A stretch of 64,000 nucleotides of DNA, from the NCBI GenBank assembly GCA_964351395.1, contig CAYGOF010000013.1, positions 62,001 through 126,000 of the forward strand, in the 5' to 3' direction. Positions 42,747 to 51,604 of this stretch are shown piece by piece. The notes below the pieces were generated by a model that was not told where the DNA came from, did not search any database, and worked only from the letters and a program-made list of their open reading frames with translations. The position numbers were made by a program, and so were the translations under genes. This DNA comes from Imperialibacter sp964351395 (GTDB lineage Bacteria; Bacteroidota; Bacteroidia; Cytophagales; Cyclobacteriaceae). The first letter of the stretch is position 1, and each line of letters opens with the position of its first letter.

Positions 42747-43295
42747 TTAGGCAAAAAAATGCTTGGGCGGAGGCGCCAGCACTGAAAGATAACAGCTGTA
42801 ATTGGAGACAACGTAATCGGACTGTTCAACGGTATACGACCCGCCTGATGCAGACTTTTCCATCATAGTTTTTGAAACAAAGTAATCCTTGGAAAGTGAC
42901 TTTGATAAATCGATCTGCTTGCCCTGAGAAGCATCTGGAGCAGTAAACGTGCTCACATAGTCCTCGATGGCTTTATGTATTTTTTGTTGATCGTTGTCAG
43001 GAAGACAAACGAGATGCAAGGTGTCTCCTGCATACCTCTGTTTCACCAAGCGATAATACTTACCTTCTACCTCAATCAAACCATCAACTCTTTCGTAATT
43101 CGCCTGATCAGGCATGTAGGGCAACGAAACAGCTATTTGAAATTCAACGAGATCTTGTGAATTGAAATTATTGGCATCGAGGTTATCTACCACCTGTTGA
43201 GCAAGGTTGTATTTCAACCCAAGAAACACACCGTAATAGCCGATAATGTTCAGCAGGAAGAGAAAAAGCAACGATATGGCGGCAATCCGACGCAA
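42747..43295 (-). CDS. Membrane-anchored protein of unknown function upstream of the receptor locus
   Basis: A 182-residue protein with one N-terminal membrane helix (AISLLFLFLLNIIGYYG) and a mostly extracytoplasmic body of mixed strands and helices (VEFQIAVSLPYMPD, YYRLVKQRYAGDTLHLVCLP). The C-terminus is Pro-rich (LAPPPKHFFA), a feature I associate with small Bacteroidota proteins next to metal TonB receptors, but I do not know its family name. It runs in the same direction as the channel gene and the FecA-like receptor gene, with a 246-bp gap after it. Confidence 0.6.
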   Translation of the reverse strand: MRRIAAISLLFLFLLNIIGYYGVFLGLKYNLAQQVVDNLDANNFNSQDLVEFQIAVSLPYMPDQANYERVDGLIEVEGKYYRLVKQRYAGDTLHLVCLPDNDQQKIHKAIEDYVSTFTAPDASQGKQIDLSKSLSKDYFVSKTMMEKSASGGSYTVEQSDYVVSNYSCYLSVLAPPPKHFFA

Positions 43296-43496
43296 ATAAG
43301 TAGGTATATTTTTGTCGAAATGTATGGAATCTATCTCTAGTTGCCAAGTGTGCGCAACTAGTTTATTTGTTATATTTCGATTTCAATCTGCAACCAACCA
43401 TAAGTTCAAGAGTACTTTATTACTGGGGCAAACAGCAAAGACAGGCTGTTTACTTGTCCATTTTTTATCGAAAACTCAAATACTTAACAAGACATT

Positions 43497-44324
43497 ATGA
43501 GCTTACTTTTTGATCACCTTGTGGTAAAGGTGAAGGATCTGCCGACAGCCATGAAATCATTCTCAAACAGTGGATTTACAGTGAGCCCCGGTGGGACACA
43601 TGGCGGTGGTTTCTCCGAAAATGCGTTGGTCAGTTTGGAAGATGGTAGTTTTATCGAACTACTTGCTATAAAAAAAGGCTTAAAGCCGTTTTTGCTTAGG
43701 TTTTTTGCCAAGACCAAAGCCTTTATGTCTTTAAAATATTCAAAAAAATGGGGCCTGTTCCACCGCTTTTACGATAGAGCTCTCTCTCTACCAGAAGGTA
43801 TCACAGATTTTTGCCTCCTGTCATTCGATCTTGAAGGCGACCTCAAGCGAGTTAACGAGGCCGGACTTTTTGTAACAAAGCCCCTGAAGGCATTTCGAAA
43901 AAAACCTGATGGAAACAAAATCACCTGGTCGATGGCTTCCACATTGTTGACCGAGCTCCCATTTTTGCGCAACAACTACTCCCCTGCTGCTAAAGCTGCA
44001 CAGGAAGCAACGGCGCATCCAAATGGCGTAAAAGGTATCAAGTCAATTACTTTACTCGCGCTTGACTTCAAGGAAATGTTGCGGAACCTGGCGACCCTCC
44101 TAGACCAGGAACCGTCGCACCAGACTGGCGAAGAGGATAAGCAAGCTACGTTTTCTTTAGGTACTACTACCCTGGTACTAAAAAAGTCGTCGGAGAATGA
44201 TGCGCTCATCAAAAAGCTTCGCGGAAAAGGCCTGGGCGTTTTTGGAATTGAATGGAAATTTGGGACGAATGGTTCGCCAGAAAATACCGATTTTTCTAAC
44301 TTACATGGATTAGTAGTACTTTAA
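43497..44324 (+). CDS. Glyoxalase-like (VOC fold) protein
   Basis: A 275-residue cytoplasmic protein of the Glyoxalase_3-type VOC family: FDHLVVKVKDLPTAMKSFSNSGFTVSPGG, then GGGFSENALVSLEDGSFIELLAI, and a second half that repeats the fold less clearly (GVKGIKSITLLALDFKEMLRNLATLL). The first half keeps the His and Glu that bind metal in VOC enzymes. The substrate is not known. It is upstream of the D-aminoacylase-like gene in the same direction, with 79 bp between. Confidence 0.8.
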   Translation: MSLLFDHLVVKVKDLPTAMKSFSNSGFTVSPGGTHGGGFSENALVSLEDGSFIELLAIKKGLKPFLLRFFAKTKAFMSLKYSKKWGLFHRFYDRALSLPEGITDFCLLSFDLEGDLKRVNEAGLFVTKPLKAFRKKPDGNKITWSMASTLLTELPFLRNNYSPAAKAAQEATAHPNGVKGIKSITLLALDFKEMLRNLATLLDQEPSHQTGEEDKQATFSLGTTTLVLKKSSENDALIKKLRGKGLGVFGIEWKFGTNGSPENTDFSNLHGLVVL

Positions 44325-44403
44325 CAACAAGTCTGCTAATCGCTTGTGTTCACTTATTCATGAGGTGATTGCCAGCATTTGTATTCTATCTAACCAACCT
44401 TGC

Positions 44404-46089
44404 ATGAGAAAAATTGCCTACCTCCTCCCTGTTTTAGGGATTATTTACTCGTGTGCTACACCGGACTATGACGTTATCATTCGTAACGGAATGATTTATG
44501 ATGGTTCTGGTAAGGCACCCATTTCGGCTGACCTAGGAATTAAAGGAGATACGATAGCCATCATCGGTGACCTCAGTGAAAAAACTGCACTGTCTGACAT
44601 CGATGCCCAGGGGAAAGCGGTGAGTCCAGGCTTTATCAACATGCTTAGCTGGGCTACAGAAAGCATCATTACCGATCCACGGTCTATGAGCGACATCAGG
44701 CAGGGCGTGACGCTGGAAGTGTTTGGCGAAGGGGCATCTATGGGCCCACTCAGCGATAAAATGAAGGCAGATTGGGTGAAAAATGCCGACGAAGAAACGG
44801 ATGTCACCCCTCAATGGACAACGCTCGGTGAATACCTGGATTACCTGGAAACCAAGGGAGTGACGCCTAATGTAGCTTCCTTTATCGGTGCAACAACACT
44901 GCGTGTTCACACCGTGGACTACGACAACCGACCACCAACGGCAGAAGAAATGGACAGTATCAAGCTACTTGTGAAGCAGGGAATGGAAGAGGGAGCTCTC
45001 GGCATTGGTTCGTCGTTGATCTATGCCCCTGCTTTCTACGCAAGCACCGAAGAGCTTATTGAAATGTGTAAGGTAGCAGCGCCCTATGGTGGCAAGTACA
45101 TCACCCATATGCGGAGTGAAGGAAACCAATTACTTGAAGCGGTTGCTGAAACTATCCGAATTGCCAAAGAAGCTGGTGTGCCCGCTGAAATCTATCATCT
45201 AAAAGTAGCGGGGACAGCTAACTGGTGGAAAATAGACACCCTCATCTCCATGATTGAAGGTGCCAGGGCGGAAGGAATTCAACTAACTACCGATATGTAC
45301 ACCTACACAGCTGGCGCCACAGGCCTTGATGCATCGATGCCTCCATGGGTGCAGGAAGGTGGTCCTGAAAAATGGAGAGAGCGATTGAAGGATCCAGCTA
45401 TCAGACAAAAAGTAATAGAGGAAATGCGCACTGCCACCGACGAATGGGAAAACCTGCTCCTTTCATCCGGATCGGCCGAAAATGTTGTGCTGCTTGGATT
45501 TAAAAACGATTCGCTTAAGCCGCTATATACCGGTAAGACATTGGCAGAGGCAGCAAGTATTCATGGCAAAAGTCCGGAAGAGACGGCTATTGATTTGGTG
45601 ATTGCTGATGAAACAAGGGTGGGCACGGCCTACTTTATGATGTCGGAAGAAAACGTAAAGCGCCAAATTCAATTGCCTTATATGAGTTTTTGTTCCGATG
45701 CCGGTTCAGTCATGCCTGAGGGAAAAGTGTTAGAATCAAGTACTCACCCACGTACCTATGGGAACTTTGCCAGGCTTTTAGGGAAATACGTACGGGAAGA
45801 AAAAGTGATAACCCTTGAGGAAGCTATAAGAAAGTTATCGGCCATGCCAGCCGAAAATATGGGCATCAGACAACGAGGTAAATTGGAAACGGGATACTAT
45901 GCCGATGTTGTTATTTTTGACCCGGAAACGATTCAAGACCATGCTACTTTCGAAAACCCGCATCAACTATCCACCGGAGTGACCGATGTTTGGGTCAACG
46001 GTGTTCAAGTATTGAAAGACAGTGAACACACAGGAAGTTTTCCGGGACGAGTTGTCAGAGGGCCAGGTTGGCTAGGCTATAAAAATTAA
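44404..46089 (+). CDS. D-aminoacylase-like amidohydrolase lipoprotein, variant metal site
   Basis: A 561-residue lipoprotein (lipobox IIYSCA) of the N-acyl-D-amino-acid deacylase branch of the amidohydrolases. YDVIIRNGMIYDGSGK is the N-terminal hallmark, and the later His ligands appear kept (YITHMRSEG, EIYHLKVAG), as does Asp in FCSDAGSV. The usual GFID-HxH motif is replaced by GFINMLSWA, and the family's GNCG cysteine loop by VFGEGASMG, so the metal site is not canonical. This variant is, to my memory, a recurring subfamily, so activity may remain with one metal. The ATG at 44404 gives the signal sequence; longer frames start at 44344. Confidence 0.82.
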   Translation: MRKIAYLLPVLGIIYSCATPDYDVIIRNGMIYDGSGKAPISADLGIKGDTIAIIGDLSEKTALSDIDAQGKAVSPGFINMLSWATESIITDPRSMSDIRQGVTLEVFGEGASMGPLSDKMKADWVKNADEETDVTPQWTTLGEYLDYLETKGVTPNVASFIGATTLRVHTVDYDNRPPTAEEMDSIKLLVKQGMEEGALGIGSSLIYAPAFYASTEELIEMCKVAAPYGGKYITHMRSEGNQLLEAVAETIRIAKEAGVPAEIYHLKVAGTANWWKIDTLISMIEGARAEGIQLTTDMYTYTAGATGLDASMPPWVQEGGPEKWRERLKDPAIRQKVIEEMRTATDEWENLLLSSGSAENVVLLGFKNDSLKPLYTGKTLAEAASIHGKSPEETAIDLVIADETRVGTAYFMMSEENVKRQIQLPYMSFCSDAGSVMPEGKVLESSTHPRTYGNFARLLGKYVREEKVITLEEAIRKLSAMPAENMGIRQRGKLETGYYADVVIFDPETIQDHATFENPHQLSTGVTDVWVNGVQVLKDSEHTGSFPGRVVRGPGWLGYKN

Positions 46090-46200
46090 CAAAACAAATA
46101 ATTTGTGATCCGGACCAAATTGCCGGCAGCAGATATGTGGTATAAGTTTTTACCCCTACCCGATAATCAGCTAACTTGATACATCCTAACTAATTTGATC

Positions 46201-47043
46201 ATGAAAACAGCAGTTATTACGGGTGCAACAGCCGGTATTGGATTTGAGACAGCCAAGCAACTAGCGCAAAAAGGCTACAGAGTCATCCACCTTGCCCGGA
46301 ACAAAGACAAAGCCAGGAAGGCCGACAGCAGAATTCTTGCTGTGGCAGGCCATACCAACGTTTTCCATATTATTTGCGACTTGGCCGATCTTCGATCAGT
46401 GGAAAAAGCTGCGCTCGAGGTCAAGGAAATATCCAGACGGATTGACGTGCTGATCAACAATGCCGGGGGAATTTTCGATACCGATGAGAAAAGCAAAGAT
46501 GGCATTGAGCTCAATTTTGCTATTAATCATCTGGGCCATTTCTACCTGACCACGCTCCTGATCAATGAGCTCCTGGCATCGAAAGCACGGGTGATTAACG
46601 TGAGCTCCGAAGCGCATAAAATCGGCTATTTTAATGCCGAAAAGATTAAATCGAACAAAGGACTGACCGCTGGTTTCAAAGGCTACGGTGACGCCAAACT
46701 TTGTAACCTATTGTTCACTAAATCCTTGCATGATAAATATGGTGAAAGAGGGCTGACAGCATTCTCAGTTCACCCTGGCGTAGTCAGAACGAATTTTGGC
46801 CACAATATGAAAGGGTTTATTAGTGGCGTCGTCAAGTTCGCTCAGCTTTTTATGATCACACCAGCCAAAGGTGCTGCCACCTCGGTCTTCCTTGCTACCA
46901 AAGAGGGGATTGAAAAAAACAGTGGTGGCTATTTCAAGACGAGACATTTGACTACACCTTCCACCCAGGCCACCAACGATACCAATGCCAATGAACTTTG
47001 GAAATTAAGTGATGCTATGATTAAGGAAGCGCTGAGCGCTTAA
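46201..47043 (+). CDS. Short-chain dehydrogenase/reductase
   Basis: A 280-residue NAD(P)H-dependent SDR enzyme. Cofactor motif TGATAGIG (8-15), structural NNAGG and catalytic Tyr162-xxx-Lys166 in GYGDAKLCN; the Ser in VINVSSEAHK completes the triad. The layout is closest to retinol-dehydrogenase-like SDRs that act on long-chain or aromatic carbonyls; the substrate is unknown. The ATG at 46201 is preferred to a TTG two codons earlier. Its stop overlaps that of the OmpA-family gene in a shared TTAA at 47040-47043. Confidence 0.88.
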   Translation: MKTAVITGATAGIGFETAKQLAQKGYRVIHLARNKDKARKADSRILAVAGHTNVFHIICDLADLRSVEKAALEVKEISRRIDVLINNAGGIFDTDEKSKDGIELNFAINHLGHFYLTTLLINELLASKARVINVSSEAHKIGYFNAEKIKSNKGLTAGFKGYGDAKLCNLLFTKSLHDKYGERGLTAFSVHPGVVRTNFGHNMKGFISGVVKFAQLFMITPAKGAATSVFLATKEGIEKNSGGYFKTRHLTTPSTQATNDTNANELWKLSDAMIKEALSA

Positions 47044-48665
47044 TTGCCCTTCATTATTGTAAACTCCACCCTTCTGTTGAGCTTTCGAGTTTCTTCAGAA
47101 GCATTCGACGCTATAGGTTTTGTAGGGCCAAATCCTTTTCCGGTCAGCCGACCCGCATCTACTCCTTTGCTCTTGAGGAAATCGATAACAGTTTGCACCC
47201 TATCTTCCGACAGCTCAATATTAGGCTTGATGGGCCCCTGATTGTCGGTATGTCCGGAAATTAATATTTCTACCTCCGGGTTTTCCAACATCATCTTCAC
47301 TACTCGCTCCAGGTCAGTCTCAGAACCCTTCACCATGTCGGCTGTACTTTGTTCAAAAAGAACATGGGTGAGCGTTACCGTATTTCCCACGGACAATGGC
47401 TGTAACAAAATAGTTTCATTTACTGGCTCCTCATCGAATGTTTCAACCACTAGTTGCTCATCGAGATACCCTTTCGAAGATGCAATCAGGGTGTAGGTCT
47501 GGCCTCTTTCAAGAGAAAAATTAAACTCCCCATCTTCATTGGCAACATGGTCAGTATTGTAATCGGACGTCTGCCCAACTACCGAAATGGTTGCAGCAAG
47601 GGTCGACAAAGTTTTGGCATTTCGGACAATCCCCGACACAGTAGTCTTCAATGCTGTCGGCTCTGACTCAACGGGCTCATCTACTTCTGGCTCCAAAACA
47701 GGCTGCACTGCAGCGCCTATCAGTGGCGTTTGAGGAATGCTATCAAGCTTCTCAGCTATAATATCGGACTTGATTTTCACCCTTTTGATATCGCTGTAAC
47801 CTTCCGAATCTTGCGTGCTGGTAAGGTAGGCGTAATCGTCGCCTTGCTGAAATGAAAATGACAATTCGGTACCCCGGGTATTGACCCTTCTTCCTAAGCT
47901 AACTGGTTCAGACCAATTGCGCCACGAATCGTCCAGTCGCTCAACGAGAAACAAGTCTCTGCCTCCGTATCCATCGATACCGTTCGAAGCATAAATAAGT
48001 GTTTTGTTGTCCCCGGCAAGGAAAGGTGTATTCTCCTGAAAGGCAGTATTGATCATATACCCAAGGTTTCTGGGTGAAGAATAGCTATTGTCTGATTCCT
48101 TAAACGACACGTATAAATCCTCTGTTCCGTAACCGCCGGGCGCTTCAATAGACAGCAAAAGAACGGACCCATCAGCAGATACCCAACCGCTTTGGTGACT
48201 ACTCTTATTGCTGAAATGCTTCACATCAAGCAATTCAGGACTCGTCCAGGTAGCCCCATTTCTAGCACTCGTGGCGAGTCCCTTTCGCACAATCCCATCT
48301 TTGTCTTTGTATTCTGTCGATAAAAACATGGTATTACCCTTATCGGTAAACCCGATAATCGAAGTATACCCTGCGTCGTTTACCGGCTTTCCCAGGTTCA
48401 CCGCCAAAGACCAGCCAGATGAAAATTTTTCACTCATCCAGACATCCCCTTTGTCTGCCTTGCCACCCATGTTTGCCGGGTGTTGTACACGGGTAAAAAA
48501 CAGCATATTGCCAGAGGGGTGCATGACTGGATTTTCTTCGAAATAAGGAGAGTTAATGTTACTACCCACAGACTCCTGTTCTTCATTAATAGTCAGGTGC
48601 TGACTTTGGATGGTGATGGAAAGAAAAGTTAATATGAGGGCCGCAAAGGCAGATAAATAATTCAT
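47040..48665 (-). CDS. OmpA family protein with PD40 propeller and carboxypeptidase-like domain
   Basis: A 541-residue exported protein (signal peptide ending ITIQSQH). An N-terminal region of PD40/WD40-like beta-propeller blades (about 40-295; YFEENPVMHPSGNMLFFTR, FLAGDNKTLIYASNGIDGYG) is followed by a carboxypeptidase-regulatory-like domain (about 330-410) and a C-terminal OmpA peptidoglycan-binding domain (about 425-537; NPEVEILISGHTDNQG, LSEDRVQTVIDFLKSKGVD, LNRRVEFTI). This layout is common in Bacteroidota and includes PorE-like T9SS accessory proteins, but this copy cannot be assigned to that role. It anchors outer membrane or secreted complexes to peptidoglycan. Confidence 0.88.
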   Translation of the reverse strand: MNYLSAFAALILTFLSITIQSQHLTINEEQESVGSNINSPYFEENPVMHPSGNMLFFTRVQHPANMGGKADKGDVWMSEKFSSGWSLAVNLGKPVNDAGYTSIIGFTDKGNTMFLSTEYKDKDGIVRKGLATSARNGATWTSPELLDVKHFSNKSSHQSGWVSADGSVLLLSIEAPGGYGTEDLYVSFKESDNSYSSPRNLGYMINTAFQENTPFLAGDNKTLIYASNGIDGYGGRDLFLVERLDDSWRNWSEPVSLGRRVNTRGTELSFSFQQGDDYAYLTSTQDSEGYSDIKRVKIKSDIIAEKLDSIPQTPLIGAAVQPVLEPEVDEPVESEPTALKTTVSGIVRNAKTLSTLAATISVVGQTSDYNTDHVANEDGEFNFSLERGQTYTLIASSKGYLDEQLVVETFDEEPVNETILLQPLSVGNTVTLTHVLFEQSTADMVKGSETDLERVVKMMLENPEVEILISGHTDNQGPIKPNIELSEDRVQTVIDFLKSKGVDAGRLTGKGFGPTKPIASNASEETRKLNRRVEFTIMKGN

Positions 48666-48681
48666 TAAGTCGAATTTTGTG

Positions 48682-48689
48682 CAAAGTTA
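48682..48689 (-). promoter_or_regulatory. Bacteroidota -7 promoter element for the OmpA-family gene
   Basis: CAAAGTTA on the top strand reads TAACTTTG on the gene strand, about 16 nt before the ATG at 48665, matching TAnnTTTG. Confidence 0.45.
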
Positions 48690-48797
48690 ATAGAATAACG
48701 ACGAATCTGCTCTATTAAGGTACTTCATGGAAGCAATATTAGGTGAATGGAAACTGGTCGATGTTACTGGACACAAGTGCCTACCCAGATCGGCTTT

Positions 48798-49724
48798 TCA
48801 ATACCCCTTCTGTCTGTCTATTTGATTCAACGGCGCTTTGCCTGAATTCATCGCTTTGTAGTACGCAATGATTTGTGCAGCAGCGGCTGCAGGGTCAGTA
48901 ATACTTGCAACATGTGGGGTTATGAAAACCTTCGGGTGATCCCACACCGGATGTGACTTATCGAGTGGCTCGTTCTCAAAAACATCCAGAAAAGCACCTG
49001 ATAATATGCCAGCATCGAGCGCTTCAAGGATGTCGGCTGTTACCTGGTGATGTCCTCTTGCGGCATTGATCAAAAAGGTACCCTTGTTTATGCGACTAAA
49101 CAAATTTCGATTAAGTATGCCTTTTGTTTCGGCCGTAGCTGGCAAAAGACATACGAGCACATTCAGCTGCTTTAAAAAAGCATCTAATTCATTTTCACCA
49201 GCAAACGACCTGATTCCCTCTACCTGCTTTCTGCTATGCGAATATCCTACCACTTCAAAACCCAATGAAACTAGTTTCCGGCCAGCCTCCTGACCCAAAA
49301 CACCAAAACCCATAATGCCAATTGTGCAGGGAGTTTCTGAAGGGGAAGCCTGATCCCACACGTGGGCTTTTTTATCAAGCAGGTATTTTTCAAAACGCCG
49401 GTGATGATACATCACAGCAGCAATGATATAGTTGCTCATCGACTGGCTTAGCGCTGCATCAACAATCCGTACTATTGGCACTCCTTCGGGTAGTTGGGGG
49501 TCTTTTAATATATGATCTACCCCTGCCCCCATCGAACATATTAATTTCAGGTGGGGGAACTGGGCCAGGGAACCTGGCGGATGCCCCCAAACGACGGCAC
49601 AGGTTACGGAAGTTACATCACCACTATTGGGCCAAACCCTCAGGTCGAGCATCTTATCTAGTTTTTTGAACTCGACTATCCACTGCTCAAGATCCTTGTT
49701 GGGTGCTATTACAACTATTGACAT
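48798..49724 (-). CDS. D-2-hydroxyacid dehydrogenase (glyoxylate/hydroxypyruvate reductase A-like)
   Basis: A 308-residue NAD(P)-dependent enzyme reducing 2-keto acids such as glyoxylate or hydroxypyruvate to D-hydroxy acids. Cofactor loop GIMGFGVLGQEAGRKL, substrate Arg in NAARGHHQV, Glu in FENEPL and catalytic His in TPHVAS form the expected Arg/Glu/His set. The short form without a regulatory tail fits GhrA. The ATG at 49724 lies 3 bp after the stop of the DNA glycosylase gene on the same strand, suggesting a two-gene transcript. Confidence 0.9.
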   Translation of the reverse strand: MSIVVIAPNKDLEQWIVEFKKLDKMLDLRVWPNSGDVTSVTCAVVWGHPPGSLAQFPHLKLICSMGAGVDHILKDPQLPEGVPIVRIVDAALSQSMSNYIIAAVMYHHRRFEKYLLDKKAHVWDQASPSETPCTIGIMGFGVLGQEAGRKLVSLGFEVVGYSHSRKQVEGIRSFAGENELDAFLKQLNVLVCLLPATAETKGILNRNLFSRINKGTFLINAARGHHQVTADILEALDAGILSGAFLDVFENEPLDKSHPVWDHPKVFITPHVASITDPAAAAAQIIAYYKAMNSGKAPLNQIDRQKGY

Positions 49725-49727
49725 GCG

Positions 49728-50330
49728 CTATTTCCGACTGATGAAACTGTTGTCCTTTAAATAAAACCTCCAGGGCTTTAATGCATCATCCCCCGCATAA
49801 TCTACGCCTATTCGGGACTTCGAAACAATTGCCCGGTCTGAAACATGGAGTCCGCGATCCTCCAACCAAATCTTAGAACCACTCAACGAAGTGCCGTTGT
49901 CATAAGTCTTTATCCCCATAGCCTCCCCCACTGTTCCAGGGCCTGCTGTCAGGCGTTGGGCAAGTTTTTTGCCTCTTCTTTGGGTCATTGTCTCAACCCC
50001 CTCAGCGGGCTCTAACGCCCGAATAAGAACCGCATCTGCCTTCCCTTCCTCGTTGGTTACCACATTGACCATGTGATGGATGCCATAGCAAAGGTAGACA
50101 TAGGCATGCCCTCCCGCTCCAAACATGACCTCCGTTCTGCTAGTCTTGCCAAAGCGGCAGGCATGGCAGGCCATGTCATTTTCACCACAATAGGCCTCCG
50201 TTTCCACGATCATTCCGGTAGTTAATTGACCATTGAAGGCGGTACATAGAAACTTCCCCAGTAGTCCTCTCGCCACCTGAACTACGTCACTGTTTTGATA
50301 GAATTTCTTAGAGAGCACTTCACCTACCAT
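49728..50330 (-). CDS. DNA-3-methyladenine glycosylase (AAG/MPG family)
   Basis: A 200-residue base-excision repair enzyme that removes alkylated and deaminated purines such as 3-methyladenine and hypoxanthine. Family markers are VARGLLGKFL, ETEAYCGENDMACHA with the catalytic Glu, RTEVMFGAGGHAYVYLCYGIHHMVNVV and the LTAGPGTVGEAMGI loop. Length is typical of bacterial members of PF02245. It is cytoplasmic and monogenic in function; the downstream reductase is probably only co-transcribed. Confidence 0.93.
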   Translation of the reverse strand: MVGEVLSKKFYQNSDVVQVARGLLGKFLCTAFNGQLTTGMIVETEAYCGENDMACHACRFGKTSRTEVMFGAGGHAYVYLCYGIHHMVNVVTNEEGKADAVLIRALEPAEGVETMTQRRGKKLAQRLTAGPGTVGEAMGIKTYDNGTSLSGSKIWLEDRGLHVSDRAIVSKSRIGVDYAGDDALKPWRFYLKDNSFISRK

Positions 50331-50418
50331 TTAGTCTCAAATTACCTACCGAGTAAATTTTATTCGATAACTTCGGCAAATCAATACAAAACAAGCTTCA
50401 AACAAAACATCAGTACCT

Positions 50419-51240
50419 ATGAAAAAGATTTTTGCAGCCATTTGGGTAGCAATTTCTGTTACGGGAGCATCTTATGCTCAAATCAGCACACCTGCTCCAA
50501 GTCCATCCAGCAGCCTCACTCAAGAAGTTGGGCTCACACAACTTCAACTTGACTATTCCAGACCCAGTGCAAGAGGAAGAGTCGTTTTCGGAGAGTTGCT
50601 TCCCTATGGCATTCTTTGGAGAACAGGGGCCAACTCGCCTACCACACTGAGCTTCGATCGCCCTGCGATTATCAACGGCAAAGAGCTTGCCCCTGGCACA
50701 TACACTATTACTTCCGTGCCCGGTAAAACTGAATGGACAGTTTCGTTTTCTCAAAACGATCAAAGTCTTGTTGACCTGAAAGTAAAGCCAGTCGCTTATC
50801 CTGCTTATGTAGAAACGCTAACGCTGGGCTTTGACAAAATCACAGATACCTCAGCCGAGTTTCAGATCCTTTGGGAAAAGACGCTGATAGCTATTCCAAT
50901 GACTTTCAAAACCGATGAGCAAGTGATGGCTCAAATTGAAAGCTTCGCCAAAGATCCAGAGGCTAGTTTGGCTAATGCCTACTATCAGGCCGCCAGCTAC
51001 TACCTAAGCACCAACAGAGACTTGAATCAGGCCTTGGAGTGGGTAGATAAGGCGATTGCTGTTAACGGTGGGTTCTTTTGGCAACACCGTACAAGAGCAT
51101 TGATATTGGCAGGCTTAGGGAAATACAAAGAAGCAATCGCAGCAGCTCAGGTGAGTACTGAAAAATCTAAAGCGGCTGGGAATGCAGACTATCCCCGTCT
51201 TAATAGCAAGTCGATTGCAGAATGGCAAGGCAAAAAATAG
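50419..51240 (+). CDS. DUF2911 exported protein with TPR-like C-terminus
   Basis: A 273-residue exported protein (signal peptide ending ASYAQI). The DUF2911 domain (about 22-165) is marked by LDYSRPSARGRVVFGELLPYG and LWRTGANSPTTLSFDRPAIINGKELAPGTYTI; the C-terminal part (about 185-265) has two TPR-like helical pairs (ANAYYQAASYYLSTN, ALEWVDKAIAVNGG, ALILAGLGKYKEAIAAA). The family is common in Bacteroidota, with no known function. A hairpin follows the stop. It is divergent from the DNA glycosylase gene. Confidence 0.88.
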   Translation: MKKIFAAIWVAISVTGASYAQISTPAPSPSSSLTQEVGLTQLQLDYSRPSARGRVVFGELLPYGILWRTGANSPTTLSFDRPAIINGKELAPGTYTITSVPGKTEWTVSFSQNDQSLVDLKVKPVAYPAYVETLTLGFDKITDTSAEFQILWEKTLIAIPMTFKTDEQVMAQIESFAKDPEASLANAYYQAASYYLSTNRDLNQALEWVDKAIAVNGGFFWQHRTRALILAGLGKYKEAIAAAQVSTEKSKAAGNADYPRLNSKSIAEWQGKK

Positions 51241-51248
51241 GGCAAAAT

Positions 51249-51278
51249 CATCAGGGCGAAAGAACTTTTGCCCTGATG
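51249..51278 (+). terminator. Hairpin after the DUF2911 gene
   Basis: CATCAGGGC (51249-51257) pairs with GCCCTGATG (51270-51278) around a 12-nt loop directly after the stop. There is no clear T run, so factor-independent termination is uncertain. Confidence 0.4.
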
Positions 51279-51306
51279 AAAATGCTAAACGTTTAACCGA
51301 ATAAAG

Positions 51307-51603
51307 ATGAAAGATAGCTATTTACCAGTTCCCTGGGACTTTAGGGAAGTAATAGCCGAAGTGAAAGAACAGCAACGGGACGGTGTGATCCACTATTTCA
51401 CACAAGAACCAGCAATGGACCAGGCTGATGGAAAAATCACCGATGTGATAGAGAACAAAGATGGCGAGTTCCTCATCACTTCCAACGGGGGTTGTGTTCG
51501 GCTTGATAAAATTGTAACCCTTTATGGTAAACCAGGGCCTTCCTATCATATTTACGATGGCTATGCCAATGTTTGTCTAAATACCCACAAGGACAATTGT
51601 TAA
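51307..51603 (+). CDS. Small protein, possibly Rof-like (Sm-type fold)
   Basis: A 98-residue cytoplasmic protein. Its central stretch (GKITDVIENKDGEFLITSNGGCVRLDKIVTLYG) has the spacing of the Rof/Rho-binding antiterminator family, where a beta-rich Sm-like fold ends in a conserved RLDKI segment; the N-terminal YLPVPWDFREVI could match the family's start. Sequence similarity is modest, so the call is tentative. It ends one base before the TTG start of the GNAT gene, so they are probably one transcript. Confidence 0.55.
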   Translation: MKDSYLPVPWDFREVIAEVKEQQRDGVIHYFTQEPAMDQADGKITDVIENKDGEFLITSNGGCVRLDKIVTLYGKPGPSYHIYDGYANVCLNTHKDNC

Positions 51604-51604
51604 A

